Source: an uncultured Oscillibacter sp. (GTDB lineage: Bacteria; Bacillota; Clostridia; Oscillospirales; Oscillospiraceae). Taken from it: DNA of 33,322 nucleotides. Shown in pieces: positions 6,877 to 15,108 of the stretch (positions within the stretch are counted from its first letter, which is position 1; the number at the start of each line of letters is the position of its first letter). The stretch is taken from contig NZ_URDP01000022.1 in the NCBI RefSeq assembly GCF_900546705.1, positions 1-33,322 of the forward strand. Direction: 5' to 3'. The notes beneath the pieces are model-generated. The model searched no databases and had not been told where the DNA came from. It saw only the letters and a list, made by a program, of their open reading frames with translations. The position numbers and the translations under genes are program-made.

Positions 6877-6905
6877 AATATAGCACAGGGCCCACAGCCT
6901 GTCAA
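6877..6905 (-). promoter_or_regulatory. Flavodoxin promoter
   Basis: Minus strand TTGACA (6900-6905), 17-base spacer, TATATT (6877-6882), a near-consensus sigma-A promoter. It would be strong when not repressed. Confidence 0.85.
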
Positions 6906-6944
6906 CCCATTTTTTCAAAAATTTTCTCTCTGTCTCCGGGCAGC

Positions 6945-6981
6945 AAAAAACGGCGGCGCGGAATGTTCCGTGCCGCCGCTC
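6945..6981 (-). terminator. Terminator of the marR-ABC-ABC operon
   Basis: Minus strand GCGGCGGCACGGAA / TTCCGCGCCGCCG stem followed by TTTTTTG, 12 bases after the stop of the second ABC exporter gene. Confidence 0.93.
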
Positions 6982-6992
6982 TTCGAATGCGG

Positions 6993-8876
6993 TCAGGCAG
7001 TTTCCTCGGCAAAGTTGCCGGTGTAGAGCTGATAGTACTTGCCCTTCTTTTCGATCAGCTCGTCGTGGGTACCCCGCTCGATGATGCGTCCCTGCTCCAT
7101 GACCATGATGCAGTTGGCGTTGCGGACGGTAGACAGGCGGTGGGCGATGACGAAAGTGGTACGGCCGGTCATCAGGGCGTCCATGCCGTCCTGCACCAGC
7201 TTTTCCGTCCGGGTATCAATGGAGGAGGTGGCCTCGTCCAGAATCAGCACCGGCGGGTCGGCCACCGCCGCCCGGGCAATGGCCAGCAGCTGCCGCTGAC
7301 CCTGGGAGAGGTTTGCGCCGTCGCCGGTGAGCATGGTGTCATAGCCGTCCGGCAACCGGCGGATAAAGCCGTCGGCGTTGGCCAGCTGGGCAGCGGCCAT
7401 GCACTCTTCGTCCGTGGCGTCCAGGTTGCCGTAGCGGATGTTCTCCATAACCGTGCCGGTGAAAAGGTGGGTATCCTGGAGCACGATGCCCAGAGAGCGG
7501 CGCAGATCCGGTTTTTTGATCTTGCTCACATTGATGCCGTCATAGCGGATCTTGCCGTCGGCGATGTCGTAAAAGCGGTTGATGAGGTTGGTGATGGTGG
7601 TCTTGCCGGCACCGGTGGCGCCTACGAAGGCAATCTTCTGGCCCGGCTTTGCCCACAGGCTGATGTCATGGAGCACCATCTTGTTCTCGTCGTAGCCGAA
7701 GTCCACATGGTCGAAGACCACGCCGCCCTCCAGACGGGTATAGGTAAAGGTGCCGTCGGGGTTGGGCTGCTTCCAGGCCCACACATTGGTGCGTTCCTTG
7801 GACTCCACCAGCTCGCCCTCCCGGTTCTCCTTGGCATCCACCAGCTCCACGCAGCCCTCGTCGGTCTCAGGCTGCTGGTCCATCAGGTCAAAGACACGCT
7901 GGGCGCCGGCCGCAGCGGTGACCACGAAGTTCACCTGCATGCTGATCTGGGTGATGGGCTGGGTGAAGCTCTTGTTGAGTCCCACGAAGGAGATGACCGT
8001 ACCCAGCGTGACGCCGGCCATGCCGTTGATGCCCAGGATGGCACCCACCACCGCCATGACCACATAGCTCAGCCAGCCGATGTTGGCGTTGACGGGCATG
8101 AGGAGGTTTGCATAGCTGTTGGCCTTGTCGGCGCTCTGACGCAGCGCCTCGTTCACCCGGTGGAAGTCAGACTTGGCCTGCTCCTCGTGGCAGAAGACCT
8201 TGACCACCTTCTGGCCGTCCAGCATCTCCTCGATGAAGCCGTCCACAATGCCCAGGTTCTTCTGCTGCTGGACATAGTACTTGCCGGAGAGTCTGGAGAA
8301 GTTGGTGGTCACCGCCAGCATAATCAGGGCCGTCACAATGGATATGATGGTCAGCGTGGGGTTGAGCAGCAGCATGGTCACCAGTGTGGCAATCATGGTG
8401 ATGCCGGAGTTGATGATCTGGGGAATGCTCTGGCTGAGCAGCTGGCGCAGGGTATCCACGTCGTTGGTGTAAACGGACATGATGTCGCCGTGGGCGTGGG
8501 TGTCAAAGTACTTGATGGGCAGCGACTCCATCCGGCGAAACAGGTCGTTGCGCAGATGCAGCATGGTGCCCTGGCTGACAGAGACCATGATACGGTTGTA
8601 ACAGTACGCCGCCACGACACCCACAGCCAGGATGCACACCAGACGTATCAGGGCGCCGGCCAGGGCACTGAAATCCGTGGAGCCGCTGGAGAGCATGGGC
8701 ACCACATAGTCATCCACCAGAGTCTGGGGGAACGTGGCCCCCACCACAGTGGCCAGGGCGGAAATCAGGATACACAAAATCACCAGGGAAAACGGGATCT
8801 TGTACAGGTGCAGCATATAGCGCAGCACCCGGCTGAGCACAGACATAGACGCGCTCTGGGAAGTTTTTTGATGCAT
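6993..8876 (-). CDS. Heterodimeric ABC multidrug exporter subunit, consensus-site half (TM288/BmrD-like)
   Basis: A 627-residue ABC exporter half with an N-terminal six-helix membrane domain (about residues 20-330) and a C-terminal ATPase domain. Walker A is GATGAGKTT, the signature is LSQGQRQLLAIARA, and Walker B LILDEATSSID keeps the catalytic glutamate; the switch histidine is in IAHRLST. An acidic insertion of about 40 residues (VELVDAKENREGELVESKE) joins the two domains. I chose ATG 8874-8876 with GAGGAGG upstream; a GTG at 8895-8897 overlapping the previous stop is also possible. It is the third gene after marR and the partner half. Substrates of such pumps are hydrophobic drugs or lipids, and none can be predicted here. 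Confidence 0.93.
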   Translation of the reverse strand: MHQKTSQSASMSVLSRVLRYMLHLYKIPFSLVILCILISALATVVGATFPQTLVDDYVVPMLSSGSTDFSALAGALIRLVCILAVGVVAAYCYNRIMVSVSQGTMLHLRNDLFRRMESLPIKYFDTHAHGDIMSVYTNDVDTLRQLLSQSIPQIINSGITMIATLVTMLLLNPTLTIISIVTALIMLAVTTNFSRLSGKYYVQQQKNLGIVDGFIEEMLDGQKVVKVFCHEEQAKSDFHRVNEALRQSADKANSYANLLMPVNANIGWLSYVVMAVVGAILGINGMAGVTLGTVISFVGLNKSFTQPITQISMQVNFVVTAAAGAQRVFDLMDQQPETDEGCVELVDAKENREGELVESKERTNVWAWKQPNPDGTFTYTRLEGGVVFDHVDFGYDENKMVLHDISLWAKPGQKIAFVGATGAGKTTITNLINRFYDIADGKIRYDGINVSKIKKPDLRRSLGIVLQDTHLFTGTVMENIRYGNLDATDEECMAAAQLANADGFIRRLPDGYDTMLTGDGANLSQGQRQLLAIARAAVADPPVLILDEATSSIDTRTEKLVQDGMDALMTGRTTFVIAHRLSTVRNANCIMVMEQGRIIERGTHDELIEKKGKYYQLYTGNFAEETA

Positions 8877-8893
8877 ATAGACCGTTCCTCCTC

Positions 8894-10633
8894 TCACGCG
8901 GGCTGGTCGAAGTCGCCGCCGCCCTTTACCTGGGACTCGTAGATCTCCTGGTAGATGGCGTTGTTTTTCAGCAGGTTTTCATGGGTGTCGAAGCCGTCGA
9001 TCCGGCCGTCCTCCAGCACCAGGATCCGGTCGGCGTCCTGAACGCTGGACACCCGCTGGGCAATGATAATCTTGGTGGTGCCGGGGATCTTCCGTGCAAA
9101 GGCCCGGCGGATTTTTGCATCTGTGGCAGTGTCCACGGCGCTTGTGGAATCATCCAGAATCAGCACCTTGGGCTTTTTCAGCAGCGCCCGGGCAATGCAC
9201 AGCCGCTGCTTCTGGCCGCCGGATACGTTGGCACCGCCACGCTCGATGCGGGTATGGTACCCGTCGGGCAGCCGGTCGATGAACTCGTCGGCGCAGGCCG
9301 CCTGGCAGGCCTCCACGCACTCTTCCTCCGTGGCATCGGGGTTGCCCCAGCGCAGGTTATCCAGAATTGTGCCGGAGAACAGCGTGTTCTTCTGCAGCAC
9401 CACGGACACCTGGTTGCGCAGCACCTCCATGTCGTACTGCCGCACATCCGTGCCGCCTACCCGCACGGTGCCCTGGTCCACATCATAGAGCCGGCAGATC
9501 AGGTTTACCAGGCTGCTCTTGCCGCAGCCGGTTCCGCCGATGATACCGATGGTCTCACCGGACTTGATGTGCAGGTCGATGTCGGTCAGGGCGTTTTTGC
9601 CGCTGCCGTGCTTGTAGGAGAACGTCACGTGGTCAAAGTCCACACTGCCGTCCGCCACCTGAAGCACCGGCTGATCCGGCTCCTTCAGATCCGGGGTTTC
9701 CTGCAGTACCTCGCTGATCCGGCGGATGCTGGCCATGGACATGGAGAGCATGACCACCACCATGGACAGCATCATCAGGCTCATCATCAGGCTCATCACA
9801 TAGCTGAAGAGGCTGGTCAGGTCGCCGGTGGACATGGACCCGCCCACAATGAACTGGGCCCCCAGCCAGGAGACCATGATGATGCAGAAGTAAATGGCCA
9901 CCATCATGGCCGGGTTGTTGAAAGCCAGCATTCCCTCCGCCTTGACGAACAGGCGGTAGAGGTTCCGGGACGCCTTGGCGAACTTGTCATCCTCATAGTC
10001 CTCCCGCACGAACGCCTTCACCACCCGGATGGCGGACACGTTTTCCTGCACGCTGGCATTGAGGTCGTCGTACCGGCGGAACACCTCGTTGAAAATCTTG
10101 ATGGTGGCGGCCATGATGCTGCCCAGCACCACCACCAAAAATACCACAGCCACCAGGAACGTCAGGCTCAGCTTGGGGCTGATAATCAGGCACATGATGT
10201 AGCTGAACACCAGTGTCAGCGGGGCACGGACCGCCACACGGATGAGCATCATGAACGCATTTTGCACGTTGGTGATATCCGTGGTCATCCGGGTCACCAG
10301 GCCCGGGACGCTGAACTTGTCGATGTTGGAAAACGAGAAGGTCTGGATGTTGTTGTAGATGGCCTCCCGCAGGTTGGCAGCCAGTCCCGAGGACGCCCGG
10401 GCGGCAAAGCGGCCGGCAGAGGCGCTGAAGATCAGGCTCATAAAGGCCATGACCACCATGACGGCCCCGTAGCGGTACACCACCGGCAGGTCGGCCGCCT
10501 CCAGTCCCTGGTCAATGATGATTGCCGTGATGAACGGCAGCAGGATTTCCATGACCACCTCCAGCGTGGTCAGCACGATGCACAGGATCGTGTCACGCTT
10601 GAAGCGGCCCAATTGATGCAGCACGGTTTTCAC
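8894..10633 (-). CDS. Heterodimeric ABC multidrug exporter subunit, degenerate-site half (TM287/BmrC-like)
   Basis: A 579-residue ABC exporter half with membrane domain then ATPase domain. Walker A is GGTGCGKSS and the signature is VSGGQKQRLCIARAL, but Walker B reads LILDDSTSAVD: aspartate replaces the catalytic glutamate and glutamine replaces the switch histidine (IIIAQRVSSVQD). Those two changes mark the degenerate half of heterodimeric exporters, where one ATP site is slow or inactive. The partner with the intact site is encoded next, at 6993-8876. The start is GTG 10631-10633, with AAGGAGG upstream, and its GTGA overlaps the marR stop, so the genes are translationally coupled. Confidence 0.93.
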   Translation of the reverse strand: MKTVLHQLGRFKRDTILCIVLTTLEVVMEILLPFITAIIIDQGLEAADLPVVYRYGAVMVVMAFMSLIFSASAGRFAARASSGLAANLREAIYNNIQTFSFSNIDKFSVPGLVTRMTTDITNVQNAFMMLIRVAVRAPLTLVFSYIMCLIISPKLSLTFLVAVVFLVVVLGSIMAATIKIFNEVFRRYDDLNASVQENVSAIRVVKAFVREDYEDDKFAKASRNLYRLFVKAEGMLAFNNPAMMVAIYFCIIMVSWLGAQFIVGGSMSTGDLTSLFSYVMSLMMSLMMLSMVVVMLSMSMASIRRISEVLQETPDLKEPDQPVLQVADGSVDFDHVTFSYKHGSGKNALTDIDLHIKSGETIGIIGGTGCGKSSLVNLICRLYDVDQGTVRVGGTDVRQYDMEVLRNQVSVVLQKNTLFSGTILDNLRWGNPDATEEECVEACQAACADEFIDRLPDGYHTRIERGGANVSGGQKQRLCIARALLKKPKVLILDDSTSAVDTATDAKIRRAFARKIPGTTKIIIAQRVSSVQDADRILVLEDGRIDGFDTHENLLKNNAIYQEIYESQVKGGGDFDQPA

Positions 10634-11118
10634 GATGTTTGTTCCTCCTTGTTTCGTTTCTCCTCAAACGCGGTCAGGTTGCGCAGCAGCTTTCCCTGCA
10701 GGCGGTCCAGCGTACAAAGCTCCTCCTGGGAAAATCCGTCGTACAGCTGTCCCTGTACGGCAGTGATGGTCTCCTCCAGATCTCTCTGGATTCGGCGGCT
10801 CTTCTCCGTCCCGGACAGCAGGCGGCACCGGTCGTCTCCGCAGCAGTGCTCCGCCTGAATGTACCCCTTTTCCCGCAGCCGCTTGACCATATTGGACAGC
10901 GTGGCCATGGAGTAGCCAAACGTACGGTGGATGTCCGTCAGCGAGATTCCCTGTCCGCCCCGGTGCAGAATGTACAGGAGGATATTGGCCTGGACGGCTG
11001 TGATGCCCTTTTTTGCAAGGCTGTGGTTGACACACTGCTCCATCTGGATGCAGATCCACCGGTTGTCCCGGTACAGCTGTCCCCGACAGATCCCCGTCAT
11101 ACGTTCACCCACTTTCAT
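10630..11118 (-). CDS. MarR family transcriptional regulator
   Basis: A 162-residue winged-helix repressor. The N-terminal helices (CVNHSLAKKGITAVQANILLYILHRGGQGISLTDIHRTFGYSMATLSNMVKRL) contain the recognition helix, followed by the wing EKGYIQAEHCCGDDRCRLLSGTEKSRRIQRDLEET and a C-terminal dimer helix. It is the first gene of a marR-ABC-ABC operon, an arrangement in which the MarR protein usually represses the exporter genes and responds to a pumped compound. The start is uncertain: ATG 11116-11118 and ATG 11098-11100 are both possible and neither has a strong ribosome site. A 12-bp dyad at 11132-11143 lies just upstream and may be its operator. Confidence 0.9.
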   Translation of the reverse strand: MKVGERMTGICRGQLYRDNRWICIQMEQCVNHSLAKKGITAVQANILLYILHRGGQGISLTDIHRTFGYSMATLSNMVKRLREKGYIQAEHCCGDDRCRLLSGTEKSRRIQRDLEETITAVQGQLYDGFSQEELCTLDRLQGKLLRNLTAFEEKRNKEEQTS

Positions 11119-11131
11119 TTTGTTTCGATGC

Positions 11132-11143
11132 GAACTATTGTTC
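11132..11143. promoter_or_regulatory. GAAC-N4-GTTC dyad upstream of marR
   Basis: CGAACTATTGTTCC contains the palindrome GAAC-TATT-GTTC, 14 bases upstream of the marR ATG. The arms match the Gram-positive LexA (DinR) box half-sites, but the position also suits a MarR operator. Confidence 0.45.
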
Positions 11144-11168
11144 CTTTATTCTTATAGCACACGCCCCC

Positions 11169-11197
11169 TTGCAAGTGAAATTCAAATATGCTATATT
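11169..11197 (+). promoter_or_regulatory. Promoter of the LysR-type regulator gene
   Basis: TTGCAA (11169-11174), 17-base spacer, TATATT (11192-11197). It faces away from marR, in the 146-bp divergent gap. Confidence 0.72.
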
Positions 11198-11264
11198 CTA
11201 TAAAAGTTTTTTATCAGTTTTCGATATTGCACAAAGAACGTCTGTTTCTCACGGAGGGATTTCT

Positions 11265-12149
11265 ATGAATACCACACAACTGGAGTGCTTTATGGAGGTG
11301 GCCAACTGCCTGAACTTTTCCCGGGCGGCGGAGCACCTGTCCATTACGCAGCCGGCGGTCAGCCACCAGATCAACACCCTGGAAGACGAGTTGGGCGTCA
11401 AGCTGTTCCACCGCACCAGCAAGAGCGTGCGGCTGACCCAGGAGGGCTTTTTGTTCATCCAGTACGCCGGAGAAATCCTGAAAATCTCCTCGCTGTCCAA
11501 GGCCCGGGTAAAGAAGTTCCAGCAGGATTCCCCCCTGCGCCTTTCCATCGGCTGCCGGAATGTCTCGGAGCTGCTGCTGCTCCGGCCGGCGCTGGCCCGG
11601 CTGCGTAAGGCCCGGCCCGAGATCCTCCCCATCCTGCGTCTGATTCCCCACGACACCCTGGAGAACCTGCTGGAGGAGGGGACCATCCATCTGATGTTCT
11701 CCTTCCGGGAGTCCGCGCTGCCCAAAGCCCGCTACCTGGAGCTGTGCCGCTGCCCGGTCATGTGCATCTGCAATCCGGACCACCCCCTCACCCAGTCCTC
11801 CTCCGTCACACTGGAACAGCTCCAGACAGCAGGCCGGATCGCCACCTGCCGTCCGCCGGTGTGCCCGCCCGCCCTGTTCCAAACCCAGAGCAAGGCGGTG
11901 GGAAGCCGGAATGTCAGCGAAATTCTCTTCTGCGACAGTCAGGAGTCTGTTTTCTCCCTGGTGGAAGCCGGCTACGCCTTTGCCCTGGTTGCCGATTTTC
12001 CCGGTGCCCGGATTCCCGGCCTTTGCTACATTCCCCTGCCGGAACTCAAGCCCCTCTCCTTCGGCGCGGTCTACTTTTCCAGAAAGGACACGCCGGCGCT
12101 GTCGGAATTTCTCTCGCTGCTGCAAAAGAGCATCCAGGATATCCCCTGA
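11265..12149 (+). CDS. LysR family transcriptional regulator
   Basis: A 294-residue regulator with the standard LysR layout: an N-terminal winged helix (residues 1-60; MNTTQLECFMEVANCLNFSRAAEHL, SITQPAVSHQINTLEDELG, KLFHRTSKSVRLTQEG) and a two-lobe effector domain from about residue 90. ATG 11265 has GGAGGG at good spacing; an upstream reading of 32 codons is not needed. It is divergent from the marR-ABC operon and is followed by a strong terminator, so it is monocistronic. Its target could be the divergent operon, but MarR is the likelier local regulator. The effector cannot be predicted. Confidence 0.92.
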   Translation: MNTTQLECFMEVANCLNFSRAAEHLSITQPAVSHQINTLEDELGVKLFHRTSKSVRLTQEGFLFIQYAGEILKISSLSKARVKKFQQDSPLRLSIGCRNVSELLLLRPALARLRKARPEILPILRLIPHDTLENLLEEGTIHLMFSFRESALPKARYLELCRCPVMCICNPDHPLTQSSSVTLEQLQTAGRIATCRPPVCPPALFQTQSKAVGSRNVSEILFCDSQESVFSLVEAGYAFALVADFPGARIPGLCYIPLPELKPLSFGAVYFSRKDTPALSEFLSLLQKSIQDIP

Positions 12150-12155
12150 GGGGCC

Positions 12156-12191
12156 AAAAAGGACATCGCCCCCAGGCGATGTCCTTTTTCT
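12156..12191 (+). terminator. Terminator of the LysR gene
   Basis: AAAAAGGACATCGCC / GGCGATGTCCTTTTT stem with CCCA loop, followed by TC; it starts 7 bases after the stop codon and lies just upstream of the MATE promoter. Confidence 0.93.
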
Positions 12192-12203
12192 CAGCTCCCC
12201 AGC

Positions 12204-12232
12204 TTGACTTCCGCTGCAACCCATGCTATAGT
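12204..12232 (+). promoter_or_regulatory. Promoter of the MATE efflux gene
   Basis: TTGACT (12204-12209), 17-base spacer, TATAGT (12227-12232). The predicted start near 12239 leaves a leader of about 135 bases that holds the attenuator described separately. Confidence 0.85.
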
Positions 12233-12281
12233 GTGGAAAATCGCATATAAAACCGTGAGTATTTTCATCGGATAATATTCA

Positions 12282-12346
12282 AAAAGGTGTTTAAATGATC
12301 CCCGTAGATCTTTGAAGGGGTTCATTTAAGCACCTTTTTTTGTATC
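12282..12346 (+). terminator. Attenuator hairpin in the MATE gene leader
   Basis: AAAAAGGTG-TTAAATGA-CCCC pairs with GGGG-TCATTTAA-CACCTTTTTTT, giving a long stem with a terminal T-run about 30 bases before the MATE start codon and after its promoter. An intrinsic terminator here would abort transcription unless the stem is opened. The left arm contains the start codon of a six-codon leader peptide (12295-12315). Confidence 0.85.
12295..12315 (+). CDS. Leader peptide MIPVDL in the MATE attenuator
   Basis: A tiny reading frame ATG ATC CCC GTA GAT CTT TGA starts inside the left arm of the terminator hairpin and stops in its loop. AAGGTG lies 5-6 bases upstream, a good ribosome site. A ribosome translating or stalled on it would cover the left arm and prevent terminator formation. 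This is the layout of ribosome-dependent attenuators ahead of some resistance genes. The peptide itself matches no leader I know, so the coding call is an inference from position and ribosome site. Confidence 0.55.
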   Translation: MIPVDL

Positions 12347-12375
12347 TCTCACGGAAAAAATTTGGAGGTGCAGTC

Positions 12376-13713
12376 ATGAACCGCGTTGACAAGGATTTTT
12401 GGAAGTACATCTCTCTGGGAATTTTGGGAATGATCGGCTCAGCCGGAACGATTCTTACAGATGCCTTCTTCGCATCTGACAGGCTTGGTTCCAATGGACT
12501 GGCCGCGATGAATCTGGCTATGTGCGTATTCGGCCTGATGAACGGAACGGGTCTCCTGTTCGGCATCGGCGGCGCGACCAGATTCACGATCTTCAAATCC
12601 AGGGAAAAACACCAAAACGCAAACTCCGCATTTACCCTGTCTTTCTTTGCCGCAGAGGCAGTTGGCCTGATCTATGCCCTAATCGGGCTTCTCTTTTCCA
12701 GACCCCTCTCTGTTTTTTTAGGTGCGGATGCAAGCACCTTCACCATGTGCAATACCTATTTAAAAACCGTCTTGTGTTTTGCGCCCGCCTTTGTGCTCAA
12801 TCACTTGCTAATGGCGTTCGTTCGAAACGACGGTGATCCGAATCGCTCTATGAGCGCCATGTTTCTGGGAAGCATTTCCAATATTATACTGGACTATGTG
12901 TTTATGTATCCGCTGGATATGGGGATTTTCGGCGCGGCGCTTGCCACCGGCATTGCCGCGTTGATCGGTATCAGCATATCCGCTTCGCATTTTCTCTCTG
13001 TCAGGAATCAGCTGCGGTTTGTCCATATAAAAAGTGCAAATCCAGCGGAGATCTTCCAAATCATCTCCGCTGGACTTGCCTCTTTTATCACGGAGTTCTC
13101 CTCCGGCATCGTACTGGTGATCTTCAATCTGCTGATTTTGAATTCCGCAGGGACAATCGCTGTTGCGGCATACGGGGTCGTTGCCAACCTTGCCTTAATG
13201 ATCCTTGCCATTATGAGCGGCATTTCCCACGGCATCCAGCCGCTGATCAGCAAACTGTATGGGGCGGGCAGACATGCGGATGCAAAGAAGCTTTACCACA
13301 AGGGGATCCGCCTGACCTGTTTCATTGGATTGGCTACCTTTTCCCCGGTATTTCTTTTTTCCCCGAACCTCGTGCAGTGTTTCAACGGAGAAAGGAACCC
13401 GCAGCTCCAGCAGCTGGCGGAAACCGGCATGCGGCTCTATTTCCTCGGCTTTCTATTTGCCGGCTGCAATCACCTGACTGCCGCATATTTCAGCGCTGCG
13501 GAAAAACCGGGACAGGCATTTATCGTTGCGCTGTTCCGCGGCTTGATCGGAATCTCTGCCGCAGCCTGTCTTTTATCCGCCCTTTGGGGAATGACCGGCA
13601 TTTGGCTGGCATTTCCGCTGACAGAGGCAATCACGCTGTTTTTGTGTCTGCTCTTCAATGGCGTCCACGCTTTGAACCGCTGTGGTCGGCTGAGCTTCAA
13701 ACTAAGCGGATGA
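12376..13713 (+). CDS. MATE family multidrug/cation efflux transporter
   Basis: A 445-residue membrane protein with about 12 hydrophobic helices in two repeated halves, the MATE layout. The first half has LTDAFFASDRLGSNGLAAMNLA and NGTGLLFGIGGATRF, and the repeat in the second half has AAYGVVANLALMILAIMSGISHGIQPLISKLYGAG; both are typical of the DinF/NorM/MepA group. It exports drugs or organic cations using a sodium or proton gradient. ATG 12376 follows GGAGG. Its base composition is visibly lower in GC than its neighbours, with AT-rich synonymous codons (GCA, GAA, TTT), and it sits alone between unrelated genes, so it may have been acquired. A promoter and a leader-peptide/terminator attenuator precede it. 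No terminator is visible in the 48 bases after the stop. Confidence 0.92.
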   Translation: MNRVDKDFWKYISLGILGMIGSAGTILTDAFFASDRLGSNGLAAMNLAMCVFGLMNGTGLLFGIGGATRFTIFKSREKHQNANSAFTLSFFAAEAVGLIYALIGLLFSRPLSVFLGADASTFTMCNTYLKTVLCFAPAFVLNHLLMAFVRNDGDPNRSMSAMFLGSISNIILDYVFMYPLDMGIFGAALATGIAALIGISISASHFLSVRNQLRFVHIKSANPAEIFQIISAGLASFITEFSSGIVLVIFNLLILNSAGTIAVAAYGVVANLALMILAIMSGISHGIQPLISKLYGAGRHADAKKLYHKGIRLTCFIGLATFSPVFLFSPNLVQCFNGERNPQLQQLAETGMRLYFLGFLFAGCNHLTAAYFSAAEKPGQAFIVALFRGLIGISAAACLLSALWGMTGIWLAFPLTEAITLFLCLLFNGVHALNRCGRLSFKLSG

Positions 13714-13761
13714 CATCTCCACGGCATCTCCGCACGCAGTCTTCCTTCCTCCATTGCCAGC

Positions 13762-15108
13762 TCAGAGCTTGGACAAAAGCGCCACCGTCTCCACGTGACA
13801 GGTGGCTGGGAACATATCCACGGCACAGGCCCGGACGGCCCGGTAGCCCAGCCCGGCAAAGCGTTTGATGTCCCGGCCCAGGGTGGCCGGGTCACAGGAG
13901 ACATACACCACCCGGTCGGGTCCCATGCCCGCCACGGAGGCGATGACCTCCTCGCTCAGGCCCTTGCGGGGCGGGTCCACCGTGATGACATCGGGCCGCA
14001 GCCCCTCCCGCTCCAGCTTGGCAGCGATGTCCGCGGCGTCGCCGCAGAAGAATTCGGCGTTGTCGATGCCGTTGCGGGCCGCATTTTCCCGGGCGTCAGC
14101 AATGGCGGCGGGGACGATCTCCGCCCCGATCACCTTTCCCGCCCGGCCCGCCATGCACAGGGTGATGGTACCGGTGCCGCAGTAGAGGTCCAGCACCGTC
14201 TCCCGTCCCGTAAGATCCGCGAACTCCAGCGCCTTTTGGTACAGCACCTCCGCCTGGTCCCGGTTCACCTGGTAGAAAGACGGCACGGAGAGCTTAAAGG
14301 TCAGGCCGCACAGGGTGTCCATGAGAAAAACCTGGCCCCAGAGGGTGCGGTACCGGTCCCCCAGAATCACGTTGCCCCGGCGGGTATTGGTATTGAGCAC
14401 CACGCCTACGGTTCCCGGCGCCGCGGCGCATACATAGGCGGCCAGCTCCGGCTCCCGGGGCACCTGGCGGCCGTTGACCACCACACAGCAAAGGCTCTGC
14501 CCCTCCCGGTTCACCCGCACATAAATGTGGCGCACCAGCCCCTTGCCGGTGGTCTCATCGTAGGCGCTGATCTTGTAGCGGCGCATCCACTCCCCCACTG
14601 CCCGGGCGGTCTTGTCGGACACCTCCGACTGGATGAGACACCGGTCGATGGGCACCACCTGGTGGCTGCGGGCGCGGTAAAAGCCCACAGTGCCGTCGGC
14701 CCCCACGGGATACTGGCTCTTGTTGCGGTAGCGGAAGGGGTTCTGAGCCCCCAGAATCTCCTCCACCTGCAAGTCCGTGCCCCCCAGGCGCTCCAGGGCG
14801 TCCTGCACCCGGCGGCGCTTGGCCCACAGCTCCTCCGTGTAGGTCAGGTGCTGGAAGTCACAACCGCCGCACACGCCGAAGTGGGGACACTCCGGCTCCG
14901 CCCGCTCCGGCGAGGGAGTGCGCACGCGCACCAGCTCCCCCGCCGCCGCGGTCTTCATGACCCGGGTGATCTTCAAGTCCACCGTCTCGCCCCGGACGGT
15001 GCCCGGCACGAACACCACCGCTCCGTCCAGCCGCACGATGCCCAGGCCCTCGCTGGAATAACCCTCCACCGTGCCGGTGTACACGCCGCCCGTTTTCAAC
15101 TTCTCCAT
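13762..15108 (-). CDS. rlmD: 23S rRNA (uracil-5-)-methyltransferase, RlmD/RumA family
   Basis: A 448-residue SAM-dependent m5U methyltransferase. An N-terminal TRAM domain (about residues 1-60, VYTGTVEGYSSEGLGIVRLDGAVVFVPG) is followed by a cysteine cluster C74-x5-C80-x2-C83, with a further Cys in RCLIQ, which would hold a 4Fe-4S cluster. The C-terminal domain has the SAM motif VLDLYCGTGTITL, the DPPRKG segment, catalytic Cys in SCDPATLGRD and the final base HVETVALL. ATG 15106-15108 has AAGGAG upstream. In Bacillota one such enzyme may methylate U1939 and U747 (RlmCD) or only one; the sequence does not decide. It is downstream of a metallo-beta-lactamase gene with a 208-bp gap and convergent with the MATE gene. 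Confidence 0.92.
   Translation of the reverse strand: MEKLKTGGVYTGTVEGYSSEGLGIVRLDGAVVFVPGTVRGETVDLKITRVMKTAAAGELVRVRTPSPERAEPECPHFGVCGGCDFQHLTYTEELWAKRRRVQDALERLGGTDLQVEEILGAQNPFRYRNKSQYPVGADGTVGFYRARSHQVVPIDRCLIQSEVSDKTARAVGEWMRRYKISAYDETTGKGLVRHIYVRVNREGQSLCCVVVNGRQVPREPELAAYVCAAAPGTVGVVLNTNTRRGNVILGDRYRTLWGQVFLMDTLCGLTFKLSVPSFYQVNRDQAEVLYQKALEFADLTGRETVLDLYCGTGTITLCMAGRAGKVIGAEIVPAAIADARENAARNGIDNAEFFCGDAADIAAKLEREGLRPDVITVDPPRKGLSEEVIASVAGMGPDRVVYVSCDPATLGRDIKRFAGLGYRAVRACAVDMFPATCHVETVALLSKL

Noticed and set aside
6963..10858. Two plus-strand frames of 659 and 625 codons opposite the ABC exporter genes
   Set aside because: They mirror the GC-rich codons of the two exporter genes and have no start signals or domains.
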